Below the pieces are notes generated by a model that ran no database searches, was not told the DNA's origin, and saw only the letters and a list, made by a program, of their open reading frames with translations. The position numbers were made by a program, and so were the translations under genes. This document shows, piece by piece, positions 56,217 to 64,000 of a stretch of DNA of 64,000 nucleotides. Numbering within the stretch: the stretch's first letter is position 1; the number at the start of each line of letters is the position of its first letter. The DNA comes from Bacteroidota bacterium (GTDB taxonomy: Bacteria; Bacteroidota; Bacteroidia; AKYH767-A; OLB10): NCBI GenBank assembly GCA_016722525.1, contig JADKJB010000015.1, positions 1-64,000 of the forward strand, in the 5' to 3' direction.

Positions 56217-57104
56217 TTATTTTTTCGCAGCAATGAGGCCTATTAGCCTATAAATCAGCTTTGCCAGGGTAAATTCGGAAATAATTTGTCCCTCCTGAGG
56301 AGCCACTTCCACAACATCAAAGCCGACTACTTTTTTCAAACGAATCACTTTAGTTAAAAACTCAACGGTTTCATTCCAAAAGAGACCATTTGGTTCAGCA
56401 GTTCCAACACAAGGAATCACAGACGGATCAAATCCATCAGCATCAATAGTAAGATAAACTGAATCACCTAATGCAGAAATAGCTTCATCCATCCAATCAG
56501 TATTGCGTCGAATTTGATGTGCATAGAAGGTAGTAATATTAGAAGAAGATTTAATCAGATCAGCTTCCTCTTTGCATTGTGCTCTAATTCCAATTTGAAC
56601 TATATTTAAACCTAATTCATTCACTCTGGCCATGACCGATGCATGCGAGTAGATATTATCATGATAGGCAAAACGAAGGTCGGAATGGGCATCAATTTGC
56701 AACACAGAAATATTTCCGTATTTCTTCATGTGCGATTTCACAAAGCCGAGGGTGACGGAGTGTTCAGCACCAAGAGAAACAACAAATTTGCCATCGGAAA
56801 TTAAACGATCTGTATGTTTTTCAATTAATTCAATTGCGTCTGCATCAAATTTTCCGGTAAAATCTATTGGTGCAAGTGTAGCGATGCCACCCATGCGGAA
56901 AGATTCCTGATCTAACTCCTCGTCATAAAATTCAACAAAATGAGACGTTTCAAGAATTGCCTGTGGACCTTTGGCTGATCCTTGCAGGTAAGAAGAAGTA
57001 TGTTCATAAGGAGCAGATTGAATTACAAATCTGGCTTTTTCATATGCATATAAATTTTCGTCCTCAATTCCGAGAAAATTATGTTCAGTACCTAAATATT
57101 TCAT
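56217..57104 (-). CDS. speB: Agmatinase/arginase family ureohydrolase
   Basis: 295 residues, intact. The two-manganese site is shown by 'VVSLGAEHSVTLGFVKSH' (His), 'VLQIDAHSDLRFAYHDNIYS' (Asp-x-His-x-Asp), 'HASVMARV' and 'VYLTIDADGFDPSVIPCVGT' (Asp-x-Asp). Agmatinase converts agmatine to putrescine and urea in polyamine synthesis. The N-terminus 'GIEDENLYAYEKARFVIQSA' is typical of Bacteroidota SpeB. It starts 3 nt after the sucC stop on the same strand, so both are probably on one message. Substrate choice among the ureohydrolases is inferred. Confidence 0.92.
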   Translation of the reverse strand: MKYLGTEHNFLGIEDENLYAYEKARFVIQSAPYEHTSSYLQGSAKGPQAILETSHFVEFYDEELDQESFRMGGIATLAPIDFTGKFDADAIELIEKHTDRLISDGKFVVSLGAEHSVTLGFVKSHMKKYGNISVLQIDAHSDLRFAYHDNIYSHASVMARVNELGLNIVQIGIRAQCKEEADLIKSSSNITTFYAHQIRRNTDWMDEAISALGDSVYLTIDADGFDPSVIPCVGTAEPNGLFWNETVEFLTKVIRLKKVVGFDVVEVAPQEGQIISEFTLAKLIYRLIGLIAAKK

Positions 57105-57107
57105 TAT

Positions 57108-58299
57108 TTATTTTTTCAAAACACCGGCAACCAGGTCAGCGGCTTCAATTAACTGAATAGCGGAAAATACTTTAAGTCCTGATTCATCAATAATCTTCTT
57201 GGCTTCAACAGCATTAGTGCCTTGCAGTCGAATGATAATAGGAACTTTAATTTCACCAATAGACTTGTAAGCATCGACAATACCTTGAGCAACACGATCA
57301 CAACGAACGATACCGCCAAAAATATTAACAAGAATAGCTTTAACATTAGGATCTTTCAGAATAATACGAAATGCCTGTTCAACCCGTGCAGCATTTGCAG
57401 TACCTCCTACGTCAAGAAAGTTAGCGGGTTCACCGCCGGCAAGTTTAATGATATCCATAGTTGCCATTGCTAGTCCGGCACCATTCACCATACAACCCAC
57501 ATTCCCATCTAACTTAACATAGTTAAGATTATGTTCACCGGCTTCAACTTCAGTAGGATCTTCCTCAGCCAAATCGCGCATAGCTGCATAATCGGGATGA
57601 CGATAAAGTGCATTTTCATCAAGATCTACTTTTGCATCGACAGCAATAATTTTGTCATCTGAAGTTTTTAGTACCGGATTAATTTCGAACATGGACGCAT
57701 CAATAGCATCATAAGCTTTGTACAGAGCAGCTACGAATTTTGTCATTTCCTTAAAAGCATTACCACTCAAGCCCAGATTAAAAGCGATTTTGCGAGCTTG
57801 AAAAGGTTGAACTCCTGTTAAAGGATCAATTTCCTCTTTAAAAATAAGATGAGGCGTTTTTCTGCCACTTCTTCAATATCCATTCCACCTTCGGTAGAAT
57901 ACATAATGATATTTTTCCGGTTTGTCTGTTCAGCAACACGCTCATATAAAATTCAGCTGTTGGAGAAGCACCAGGGTAATAAACATCCTGAGCAATCAGC
58001 ACTTTGTTGACTTTTTTACCTTGGGGACCTGTTTGAGGAGTTACTAATTGCATACCTATGATAGTGGTTGCTTTTTCCTTAACATCATCGAGTGATTTGG
58101 CCAGTTTTACACCACCACCTTTACCTCTGCCTCCGGCATGAATTTGGGCTTTAACAACCCACCAGCCTGTTCCTGTAAGTTTTTGCAGTTCAACAGCCGC
58201 ATCTACTGCCTTTTGTGGGGTATCTGCAACAATTCCCTCCTGAATGGTAACTCCAAAACTTTTCAGAATGGATTTGCCCTGATATTCGTGAATATTCAT
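57108..58299 (-). CDS. sucC: Succinyl-CoA synthetase beta subunit (two frameshifts)
   Basis: ADP-forming succinate-CoA ligase of the TCA cycle. The ATP-grasp domain starts 'MNIHEYQGKSILKSFGVTIQ' and contains 'KAQIHAGGRGKGGGVKLAKS'; after shifts near 57915 and 57840 the middle reads 'IIMYSTEGGMDIEEVAEKT' and 'DPLTGVQPFQARKIAFNLGL', and the C-terminal ligase domain has 'NVGCMVNGAGLAMATMDIIK' and 'LVNIFGGIVRCDRVAQGIVD'. Total length is about 397 residues, as expected. sucD is not in the window. A TATTTTTG box is 29 nt upstream. Confidence 0.94.
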
Positions 58300-58604
58300 A
58301 GTGTAGTATTTGATCTTAAAAGTTGCGCAAAAATATTGAATTTTTGTTTGAGAAATTAAGGTTGAACAAAATAGTCTGTTGCAGCTGGGAATTCTGCTAA
58401 ATAATGAGCTGACAAAAAGAGTAATTTCTTAATTGGTACAGCTTTATAAGTTATATATCAAAATTCAAAGTCACAGCCTTTTCCCTCTCTAATAACACTA
58501 ATGCCTCTATGAAATTGCAAAGCTTGTGTTGAATACAAAAGAAGCAGAAAACTTTTTAAACATATTATACGGATGTGAGATATCAAAGAGTCCATCCCAT
58601 TATT
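58300..58604. other. Intergenic stretch without a visible gene
   Basis: About 305 bases between sucC and the M48 protease gene. Apart from the sucC promoter box at 58328-58335 I see no reading frame with family character, no strong hairpin and no repeat. Confidence 0.6.
58328..58335 (-). promoter_or_regulatory. Bacteroidota -7 box (TATTTTTG) upstream of sucC
   Basis: Perfect TAnnTTTG on the minus strand, 28 nt before the sucC start. Confidence 0.55.
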
Positions 58605-59414
58605 TCACTTTTTATAGTACTTCATTGCCGAGGGTACAAATTTTCGAATATCATTGATGCGGTTATTATCGGCAGGATGCGTGCTTAAAAGCTCAGGAGG
58701 TTTAGGACCCTTATTGGCTTTAATCATTCTGTTCCACACTTCAACAGCTTGAGCTGGATCGTAGCCGGCCATAGCCATAAAAATCATTCCAAGTTTATCA
58801 GCTTCTGATTCATGCATTCTGGAAAAAGGAAGCATGACTCCTACCTGAGCCCCTGCTCCGTAAGCGGTCATTAACCATTCTTTGGTTTGTTGCGGCTTAG
58901 AGGTCAGGTAAGCATCAAGCACTACTCCGCCTGTCTCTGCAAGCACCATCTGACTCATTCTCTCATTGCCATGACGTGCCACGGCATGGGCTATTTCATG
59001 ACCAATTACAAATGCCAAACCTGTTTCATCTTTAGTAATCGGCAACAAACCAGAATACACTACTACTTTCCCTCCCGGAAGGCACCAGGCATTGATTTCT
59101 TTTGATTCCACCAGATTAAACTCCCACTGATAACCTTTAATTCTATCAGCATATTTATTTTGTTGCATATATCTGATAACAGCATTTGAAATTTTTGAAC
59201 CAACCGATTTAACCAATTGTGTATTGGCTTGAGAGCCGCTAACAACGGGATTGCTTGCCAAAAACTCAGAGTAGGTAGTCAAACTCGATGCAATAAGTTG
59301 ACTTTCAGGAAGCAAGTTCATTTGCTTGCGATTTGTTAAGGGCACTTTTGCGCATGCAACAATTAAAATGGTTGTAAAAACTACTAACAGGCTCTTTCTC
59401 ATCAGGTTTTTCAT
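58605..59414 (-). CDS. M48 family zinc metalloprotease, lipoprotein
   Basis: 269 residues, intact. The signal ends in a lipobox ('LVVFTTILIVACAKVPLTNR', Cys at about 21). The catalytic zinc site is 'GLAFVIGHEIAHAVARHGNE' (HExxH), with the third ligand Glu in 'FSRMHESEADKLGMIFMAMA'. It resembles the periplasmic LoiP/YcaL/BepA-type M48 proteases that take part in outer-membrane protein quality control. ATG 59402 ('MRKSLLVVF') is an alternative start. Confidence 0.92.
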   Translation of the reverse strand: MKNLMRKSLLVVFTTILIVACAKVPLTNRKQMNLLPESQLIASSLTTYSEFLASNPVVSGSQANTQLVKSVGSKISNAVIRYMQQNKYADRIKGYQWEFNLVESKEINAWCLPGGKVVVYSGLLPITKDETGLAFVIGHEIAHAVARHGNERMSQMVLAETGGVVLDAYLTSKPQQTKEWLMTAYGAGAQVGVMLPFSRMHESEADKLGMIFMAMAGYDPAQAVEVWNRMIKANKGPKPPELLSTHPADNNRINDIRKFVPSAMKYYKK

Positions 59415-59605
59415 TTAATAATAGGAGGAAATAAACACTATTTCAACGGTAAAATTTTAGATTTATTTAAATAATACAATTATTTAAGGATATAATATTA
59501 GAATTTACACTTTTTTGTAAAAAAAACTAAATATTAACACAAAGTATTTTGAATATTAACAAATTTTATACAATTTTGGAATGGGCAAACTTAATAAACT
59601 ACCTC

Positions 59606-59956
59606 ATGAACGTTCGAACGTTAAATAAGGAGCATTCTATCCATATGATAATATTGGGTTGCATGTTGATGTCATGGGGAGTTACTTGTTATTATTTTGA
59701 CACAATTGTTCCCAATGAAGTGATTAGTGAAATTGGAACTTTTTTGCTTTACCCTATTAAAATGGCTGACAGTATCCTCAGTTTATTTTCAAACAACAGT
59801 GTGTCAGGCCATCCAACAGGAATGTTTTTTGTCTTATGGATTTGCTATACCATTTTAGCTTTAAAATTGCATCCGATTTTCATAGTTAAAAATCACCAGG
59901 TTACGGATTTGAAAAAATGGTACGAAAACAAATTTTCATTTTCTAAACAAGGTTGA
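59606..59956 (+). CDS. Small hypothetical membrane protein
   Basis: 116 residues from ATG 59606. Two hydrophobic segments ('HMIILGCMLMSWGVTCYYF' and 'MFFVLWICYTILALKLHPIF') surround a central part with 'IGTFLLYPIKMADSILSLFS'. A longer version from a TTG at 59549 is possible. No recognisable family and no clear promoter box; it stands alone between an M48 and an M16 protease gene. Confidence 0.5.
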   Translation: MNVRTLNKEHSIHMIILGCMLMSWGVTCYYFDTIVPNEVISEIGTFLLYPIKMADSILSLFSNNSVSGHPTGMFFVLWICYTILALKLHPIFIVKNHQVTDLKKWYENKFSFSKQG

Positions 59957-59967
59957 TTTTAATTCAA

Positions 59968-59992
59968 ATCATTTATTTTTAAAATAAATGAT
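59968..59992. terminator. AT-only inverted repeat between convergent genes
   Basis: ATCATTTATTTT and AAAATAAATGAT are perfectly complementary around a single T. It lies just after the small membrane protein gene and before the convergent M16 gene. It has almost no GC, so it is a weak terminator candidate at best. Confidence 0.3.
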
Positions 59993-60074
59993 CCTTCACA
60001 GACCAGATACCAGATTACCACTTGCACCAAAGTTAGAAGTATAAATAAAATTATATTTCTGGTCCAAAGAATAT

Positions 60075-61613
60075 CTACCTAAACATTTCTGCAGCTTTGA
60101 CGATGCTAACTTTTCTAATGTTTAAACTATAACCGGATACCGCTTCATCTTCTCTCAACAATTCAGGCGGCAAAGTTGATTTCAGTTGATCAGAATATGA
60201 CATTGGAGATTTTTCATTATTCATTAAGCTTGAATATAAGGGAGTTGCTTCGCTATCATCAGTAACAATAGTAATGAACATCCTTTGAGTTTGCCAATAC
60301 TTCTTTATTGCGTTATTTACATCGTCAAGAGACAATTTTTGAAGCAATGTTTGCATTTCTGCGATATAATCTTTTCTTCCATAAAACTTACTATCCATCA
60401 AATAGCCTAATTGTCGTGAAGGTGTTTGAATATAGAGTTTCATATAAGATAATAAAAACTTCTTGGTAAGTTCAAAATCCTCGTCCGTTAGGCCATTGTC
60501 AATTAGCATTTGCATTTCCCGCAGAGCCATCCGAATTGCAAAATGAGCATGTCCTGTTTTAATTTCTGCAAGCTCACTGTATTGTTTGCGAAGGCTTTCA
60601 CCAGTCTGAACAGGTCTGATCCAGATTGAGAAATAATTATTGCTGCGTGGAACTCCAGGAGGGGGAAGCATGTTTTGTCCACCATTTTCATACCATTCAA
60701 TATAGGAATAATCACCATAATTCATCGATCTAGCTTCTCTGATTTTTTGATACAGCCTGGAATAGGATTTACGGTGTTCACCAAGCCAGGAATTGGCAAC
60801 CATCAGAGCTGCAAACTCATCATCCGTTCGAGTGACCGGTAAAGGAAATCCCATAAAAATAGCAGATCCCATTGCATTTTCTTTGGCAATAATTTCTACA
60901 TTGATACCATCCGGACTTGCAACTTTTGTAATGGCAGGGATCTCTTTATTTTTTTGTGGAAGTTTCTGCATCGCCTCTTGAAGTCTGGCAGTAAATTTTG
61001 GAGGATAATTTCCTGCAATACCTATGGTGAGATTCGCACTGCTAAAAAAATCCCTATAATGACTCTTCACCGATTCTAAGGTAATTTTTTCAAGCCCCAG
61101 AGTAGTTCCATCAACCATTGTCTGATAATTAGTATTCCTGAAAAGGAAGTCTTCAAGACCCATTTTACTGAAATCTTCATCAGATGACGCTCTGATAACT
61201 TGATTCACATAATTAGATTGATTCGATTTTATTCTGGCAAAATCACTTTCATCCAAAGCAGGATTAATAATAAGTCCCGTGAGAAATGGAAAAATAAATC
61301 TGTATGATCTTTGTGAAATTCAAAAGTAAAAACAGTGACTTCCTTATCGACGGAAACAAACCAGCGTGAAGCCCACGGATAAGTGATATCTTTTATTGAA
61401 GTGCTGGTATATTGCATGGTACCACCTTCAGCCATCAAGGAGGCTGTTAATGAAGTAATCCCCGCTTTCCTGCGGGTCACAAACAGAACCATTGCGAAAC
61501 ATAAATTTTACAACAATTTTATCTGATTTAGGTAATGGCAATTCAACCACTTCAATTGCCAATGCCTGATAAGTTGAAAACAGTAAGGCAAATACTACAT
61601 ATATTTTTTTCAT
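60075..61613 (-). CDS. M16-family protein lacking the zinc motif (two frameshifts)
   Basis: About 512 residues after repair of shifts near 61440 and 61250. Signal peptide ('IYVVFALLFSTYQALAIE'), then an M16-like domain in which the position of His-x-x-Glu-His is replaced: after 'FMFRNGSVCDPQESGDYFIN' comes 'GITSLTASLMAEGGTMQYTS' with no such motif. The middle and C-terminal M16 domains are clear ('FSSANLTIGIAGNYPPKFTA', 'ARSMNYGDYSYIEW', 'GYLMDSKFYGRKDYIAEMQT'). This is the usual inactive partner subunit, and the gene just upstream encodes the active one. Confidence 0.85.
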
Positions 61614-61640
61614 AACAAATTACGCTTTAAAGAATTAAAC

Positions 61641-63008
61641 TTAATCTAATATTGGTTTATCATCGGCAGAAATAGTACCGATTGTTAATCCGGAATTAAT
61701 AAGATATTTTGTCGCGACTCGCTGCAAATCTTCCGAAGATACTGTTTCAAACATCGCATAGTTCTTATTTAAAGATTCAGGATCACCGGTTAGCCACATA
61801 AGCAGCCAATGAGTTGGCAATAACATCAGGGCTATCCGTTGACATAGCAAAAGAATAACGCATCCGCTGTTTAGTTTCATTGAGAAGTTTATTTTCAACG
61901 AGCGTGGTTTTTGCTTTTTCAATAGCTCCCTGCAATTCCTTTTTCACATATGCCATATCTTTTGATCAACAAAAGAGGCACTGGTGCTTAACAGATAAGG
62001 ATCACGAGTAGGATAAATGGAACCGGATAAACTTCTTAGTATTTTTTCGTTCACGACCAATTTTTTGTAGAGGTCAGATCTTTCAGAAAACAAAATTTGC
62101 ATTAGAATACTTAACGCGTGGTAATCATTATTATCGAGAGAAAAGGCAGGACATTTGTAATTTAATTCCAGGTAAGCCGGAAACTGTGCCATTTTTACAT
62201 GCGCATATTTTACTCCCTTTTGTTCGGGCTCTACCGGTATCCTGGTTGTATGTTTTCCACGCTGCCAATTACCAAAATATTTTTCTGCCAGTGTATTTAC
62301 CTGTTCCTGTTTAACATCACCAACAACAATAATGGTACAATATTCAGGTCTGTAAAAACGATCAAAAAATTCTAGCGAAAATTCATATTGGTTTGGCATA
62401 TCCACAATATCTTCGATAAAGCCCATGGTAGTATGCTTATACGTATGTTTTTCAAATGCTGCATTACTTGTTGCTTCATTGAGCTGACTGTAAGGACTTG
62501 CATTATTCTTAGTATATTCTCCTTTTACTGCTCCGGCTTCAGTTTTAAAAGCCTGAACAGAGTATTTTAATTTTTGAAAACGATCAGATTCAAGATCAAA
62601 CATAGTTTCTAATAGTGCGGCATTGCCTGTCATGTGATAAACGGTGCGGTCAAGAGACGTATTTGCATTTGCAGACGCACCGGTGGCTTTTAGTATTTCG
62701 CCATAGGCTTCTTTAGGATATTTATCGGTTCCACGAAACATCATATGTTCAAAAAAATGTGCGAAGCCGGTTTTTCCTTTTCGACTTCTTCCCTGGAGCC
62801 TACACGTACAACAATATAAAAGGAAGCAAGGCCCGGACTGTCATATGGAACCGTTACCACCTTAAGACCATTAGCCATATCTGTTTGATAGATAGGATAA
62901 GGTAATATTTTATTTTGTGCGATAACAGAGCCTGTTACACAAATGAGTACTAAAAAAAGAGAGAGCGCATGGATGATTATTTTTAAAAGTTTAAAATTGA
63001 TACTGCAT
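61641..63008 (-). CDS. M16-family zinc peptidase, active subunit (four or more frameshifts)
   Basis: About 455 residues after repair. From ATG 63008 the signal region reads 'IIHALSLFLVLICVTGSVIA' (after a T-run shift near 62985), then 'YQTDMANGLKVVTVPYDSPG' and 'FYIVVRVGSREEVE'. A shift near 62775 restores the zinc motif His-Phe-Phe-Glu-His before 'MMFRGTDKYPKEAYGEIL'. The distal Glu ligand lies in 'TEAGAVKGEYTKNNASPYS'. Shifts near 61950 and 61850 precede the C-terminal 'YAMFETVSSEDLQRVATKYL'. Such pairs are secreted or periplasmic insulinase-like proteases; active and inactive subunits usually form a heterodimer. Confidence 0.86.
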
Positions 63009-63136
63009 CTGCAAGCAGATAAATTGGTGAGTTGATCATTAAATTATGGATTGCTAACCTATCTAAAGATAAAGAATAAGAATTGGTAGAAGCCTAATAG
63101 ACATGTATTCCAAACAATTTTGTAAATTTTAACAAA

Positions 63137-63883
63137 TCAGGTTAACATTCCTCCATCGACATTAATAACCTGACCGGTAATATAAGCAGATTTATCAGAA
63201 GCTAAAAAAACTACCAGGTTGGCAACATCTTCGGGAGTTCCACCTCTTTTGAGCGGAATTGCTTCTCTCCATTGTTTAACCACCTCCGGATTGAGCACAC
63301 CAGTCATTTCCGTTTCAATAAATCCAGGGGCGATAGCATTGCAACGAATATTTCTTGAACCAAGTTCAAGGGCAATAGATTTGGTAAACCCTATTATTCC
63401 AGCTTTTGATGCTGCATAATTAGCCTGCCCGGCATTGCCTTTAACACCAACAACAGAAGAAATATTAATTATTGAACCTTTCCGTTCTTTCAGCATTGTT
63501 TTTTGAACAGCTTTGGTGATGTTAAAAACCGATTTTAGATTCGTTTTAATAACTTCATCAAAGTGATCTTCAGACATCCTCATAAGAAGGTTATCACGTG
63601 TAATTCCAGCATTATTCACTACCACATCAATGCGACCGAAATCAGCTAAAATGCTAGCAATCAACTCCTCTGAGGCTTTAAAATCAGCAGCATCCGACTT
63701 GTAACCTTTTGCCTTGACGTTATATTGAGACAATTCCTTTTCAAGTTCAGCTGCTTTTTCCGGAGAACTGAGGAAAGTAAACGCCACATCAGATCCATTT
63801 TTGGCCAGTTCCAAAGCAATTCCGCGTCCAATTCCACGAGAAGCGCCTGTAATCAAAGTCACTTTACCTTCTAGTAATTTCAT
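63137..63883 (-). CDS. fabG: 3-oxoacyl-[acyl-carrier-protein] reductase
   Basis: NADPH-dependent reduction of 3-oxoacyl-ACP in fatty-acid elongation. 248 residues from ATG 63883 ('MKLLEGKVTLITGASRGIGR'), the Gly-x3-Gly-x-Gly cofactor loop. Active site: Asn in 'DVVVNNAGITRDNLLMRMSE', Ser in 'GSIINISSVVGVKGNAGQAN', and Tyr-x3-Lys in 'NYAASKAGIIGFTKSIALEL'. The end 'YITGQVINVDGGMLT' is typical FabG. An upstream ATG at 63892 adds three residues. Intact; divergent from the gene starting at 63990. Confidence 0.95.
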   Translation of the reverse strand: MKLLEGKVTLITGASRGIGRGIALELAKNGSDVAFTFLSSPEKAAELEKELSQYNVKAKGYKSDAADFKASEELIASILADFGRIDVVVNNAGITRDNLLMRMSEDHFDEVIKTNLKSVFNITKAVQKTMLKERKGSIINISSVVGVKGNAGQANYAASKAGIIGFTKSIALELGSRNIRCNAIAPGFIETEMTGVLNPEVVKQWREAIPLKRGGTPEDVANLVVFLASDKSAYITGQVINVDGGMLT

Positions 63884-63949
63884 AATTATCAATGGTTTAT
63901 ATCTTTGTCAAGGAAAAGACAAATGATGTGTTCAATTAGAATTAATTTG

Positions 63950-63957
63950 TAAATTTG
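63950..63957 (+). promoter_or_regulatory. Bacteroidota -7 box (TAAATTTG)
   Basis: Perfect TAnnTTTG, 32 nt before the ATG at 63990 of the gene that leaves the window. Confidence 0.5.
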
Positions 63958-63989
63958 CCACCAAATATAACAAACTAAAAACAACCTAT

Positions 63990-64000
63990 ATGAAAAAAGC
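63990..64000 (+). CDS. Start of a gene cut off by the window edge
   Basis: ATG at 63990 followed by Lys-Lys-Ala codons, with a promoter box 32 nt upstream. Only three and a half codons are visible, so nothing can be said of the product; the Lys-Lys start would fit a signal peptide. Confidence 0.4.

Noticed and set aside
1..64000. Riboswitches, tRNAs, phage or defence genes
   Set aside because: I read both strands for conserved tRNA arms, riboswitch-like leaders, integrases, restriction or toxin genes and saw none that I could support.

Overview
The window is a low-GC chromosomal segment of a member of the Bacteroidota, probably an environmental relative of the Chitinophagales/Sphingobacteriales. 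The evidence is the gene content: type IX secretion (T9SS) C-terminal sorting tails, a BT_3928-type DoxX protein, DUF1599, DUF2911, DUF4294, DUF5777, a CotH/LTD protein, PagL-like acyloxyacyl hydrolase and SurE/LpxB. Many genes also carry the Bacteroidota promoter box TAnnTTTG just upstream. I saw no rRNA, tRNA, phage, transposase or CRISPR array.

Layout. 1-4.5 kb: a broken CotH-type surface protein, a GNAT acetyltransferase, a membrane-anchored hypothetical, a MATE exporter and a small lipoprotein. 4.5-8.5 kb: fmt, a zinc-less sirtuin, a UPF0316 membrane protein, a stand-alone oxidase subunit III and a YCF48-like lipoprotein. 8.5-14.1 kb: a minus-strand run (PagL-like, tpiA, peptide ABC permease, DoxX/thioredoxin-like protein, DUF1599) divergent from folP. 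14.3-19.6 kb: xseBA, a damaged rlmI-type methyltransferase, kdsA, a YD-repeat-like protein and a TonB-domain protein. 19.7-26 kb: suhB-lgt-mtaB, a peptide-binding lipoprotein and a TolB-like PD40 protein. 26.4-31.4 kb: an ECF-type sigma factor with a small partner, nth, a three-gene unit of two c-type-cytochrome-like lipoproteins plus a DUF5777 barrel, then phoU-pstB. 31.5-37.9 kb: two T9SS cargo proteins (one an M36-like metalloprotease) and a SanA/YdcF protein. 38.1-42.5 kb: a PIG-L deacetylase, a 40-residue membrane peptide and a sodium/solute symporter, followed by a tandem palindromic repeat. 43-50.4 kb: DUF2911, a CbpA-like co-chaperone, and GH57, GT4 and GH31 genes for alpha-glucan metabolism. 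50.5-64 kb: lpxB-(small membrane protein)-surE, Hsp20, DUF4294, accC, speB-sucC, an M48 protease, an M16 protease pair and fabG.

Themes. Envelope biogenesis recurs (kdsA, lpxB, PagL-like, lgt, TonB, T9SS cargo), as do central metabolism (tpiA, sucC, accC, fabG, folP) and alpha-glucan handling. The genes are mostly ordinary housekeeping and envelope genes; I do not see a defence island or a clearly new multi-gene system.

Two features dominate interpretation. First, roughly half the genes, including normally essential ones (fmt, folP, sucC, accC, mtaB), are broken by one or more one-base shifts, often at short homopolymers, and continue perfectly in another frame. This looks like uncorrected sequencing indels, so broken genes are annotated here as whole genes spanning the shifts. 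Second, in at least six genes the TAnnTTTG box ends only 4-6 nt before the ATG or GTG start, suggesting leaderless mRNAs; this also resets the start codons of mtaB and of the peptide-binding lipoprotein.
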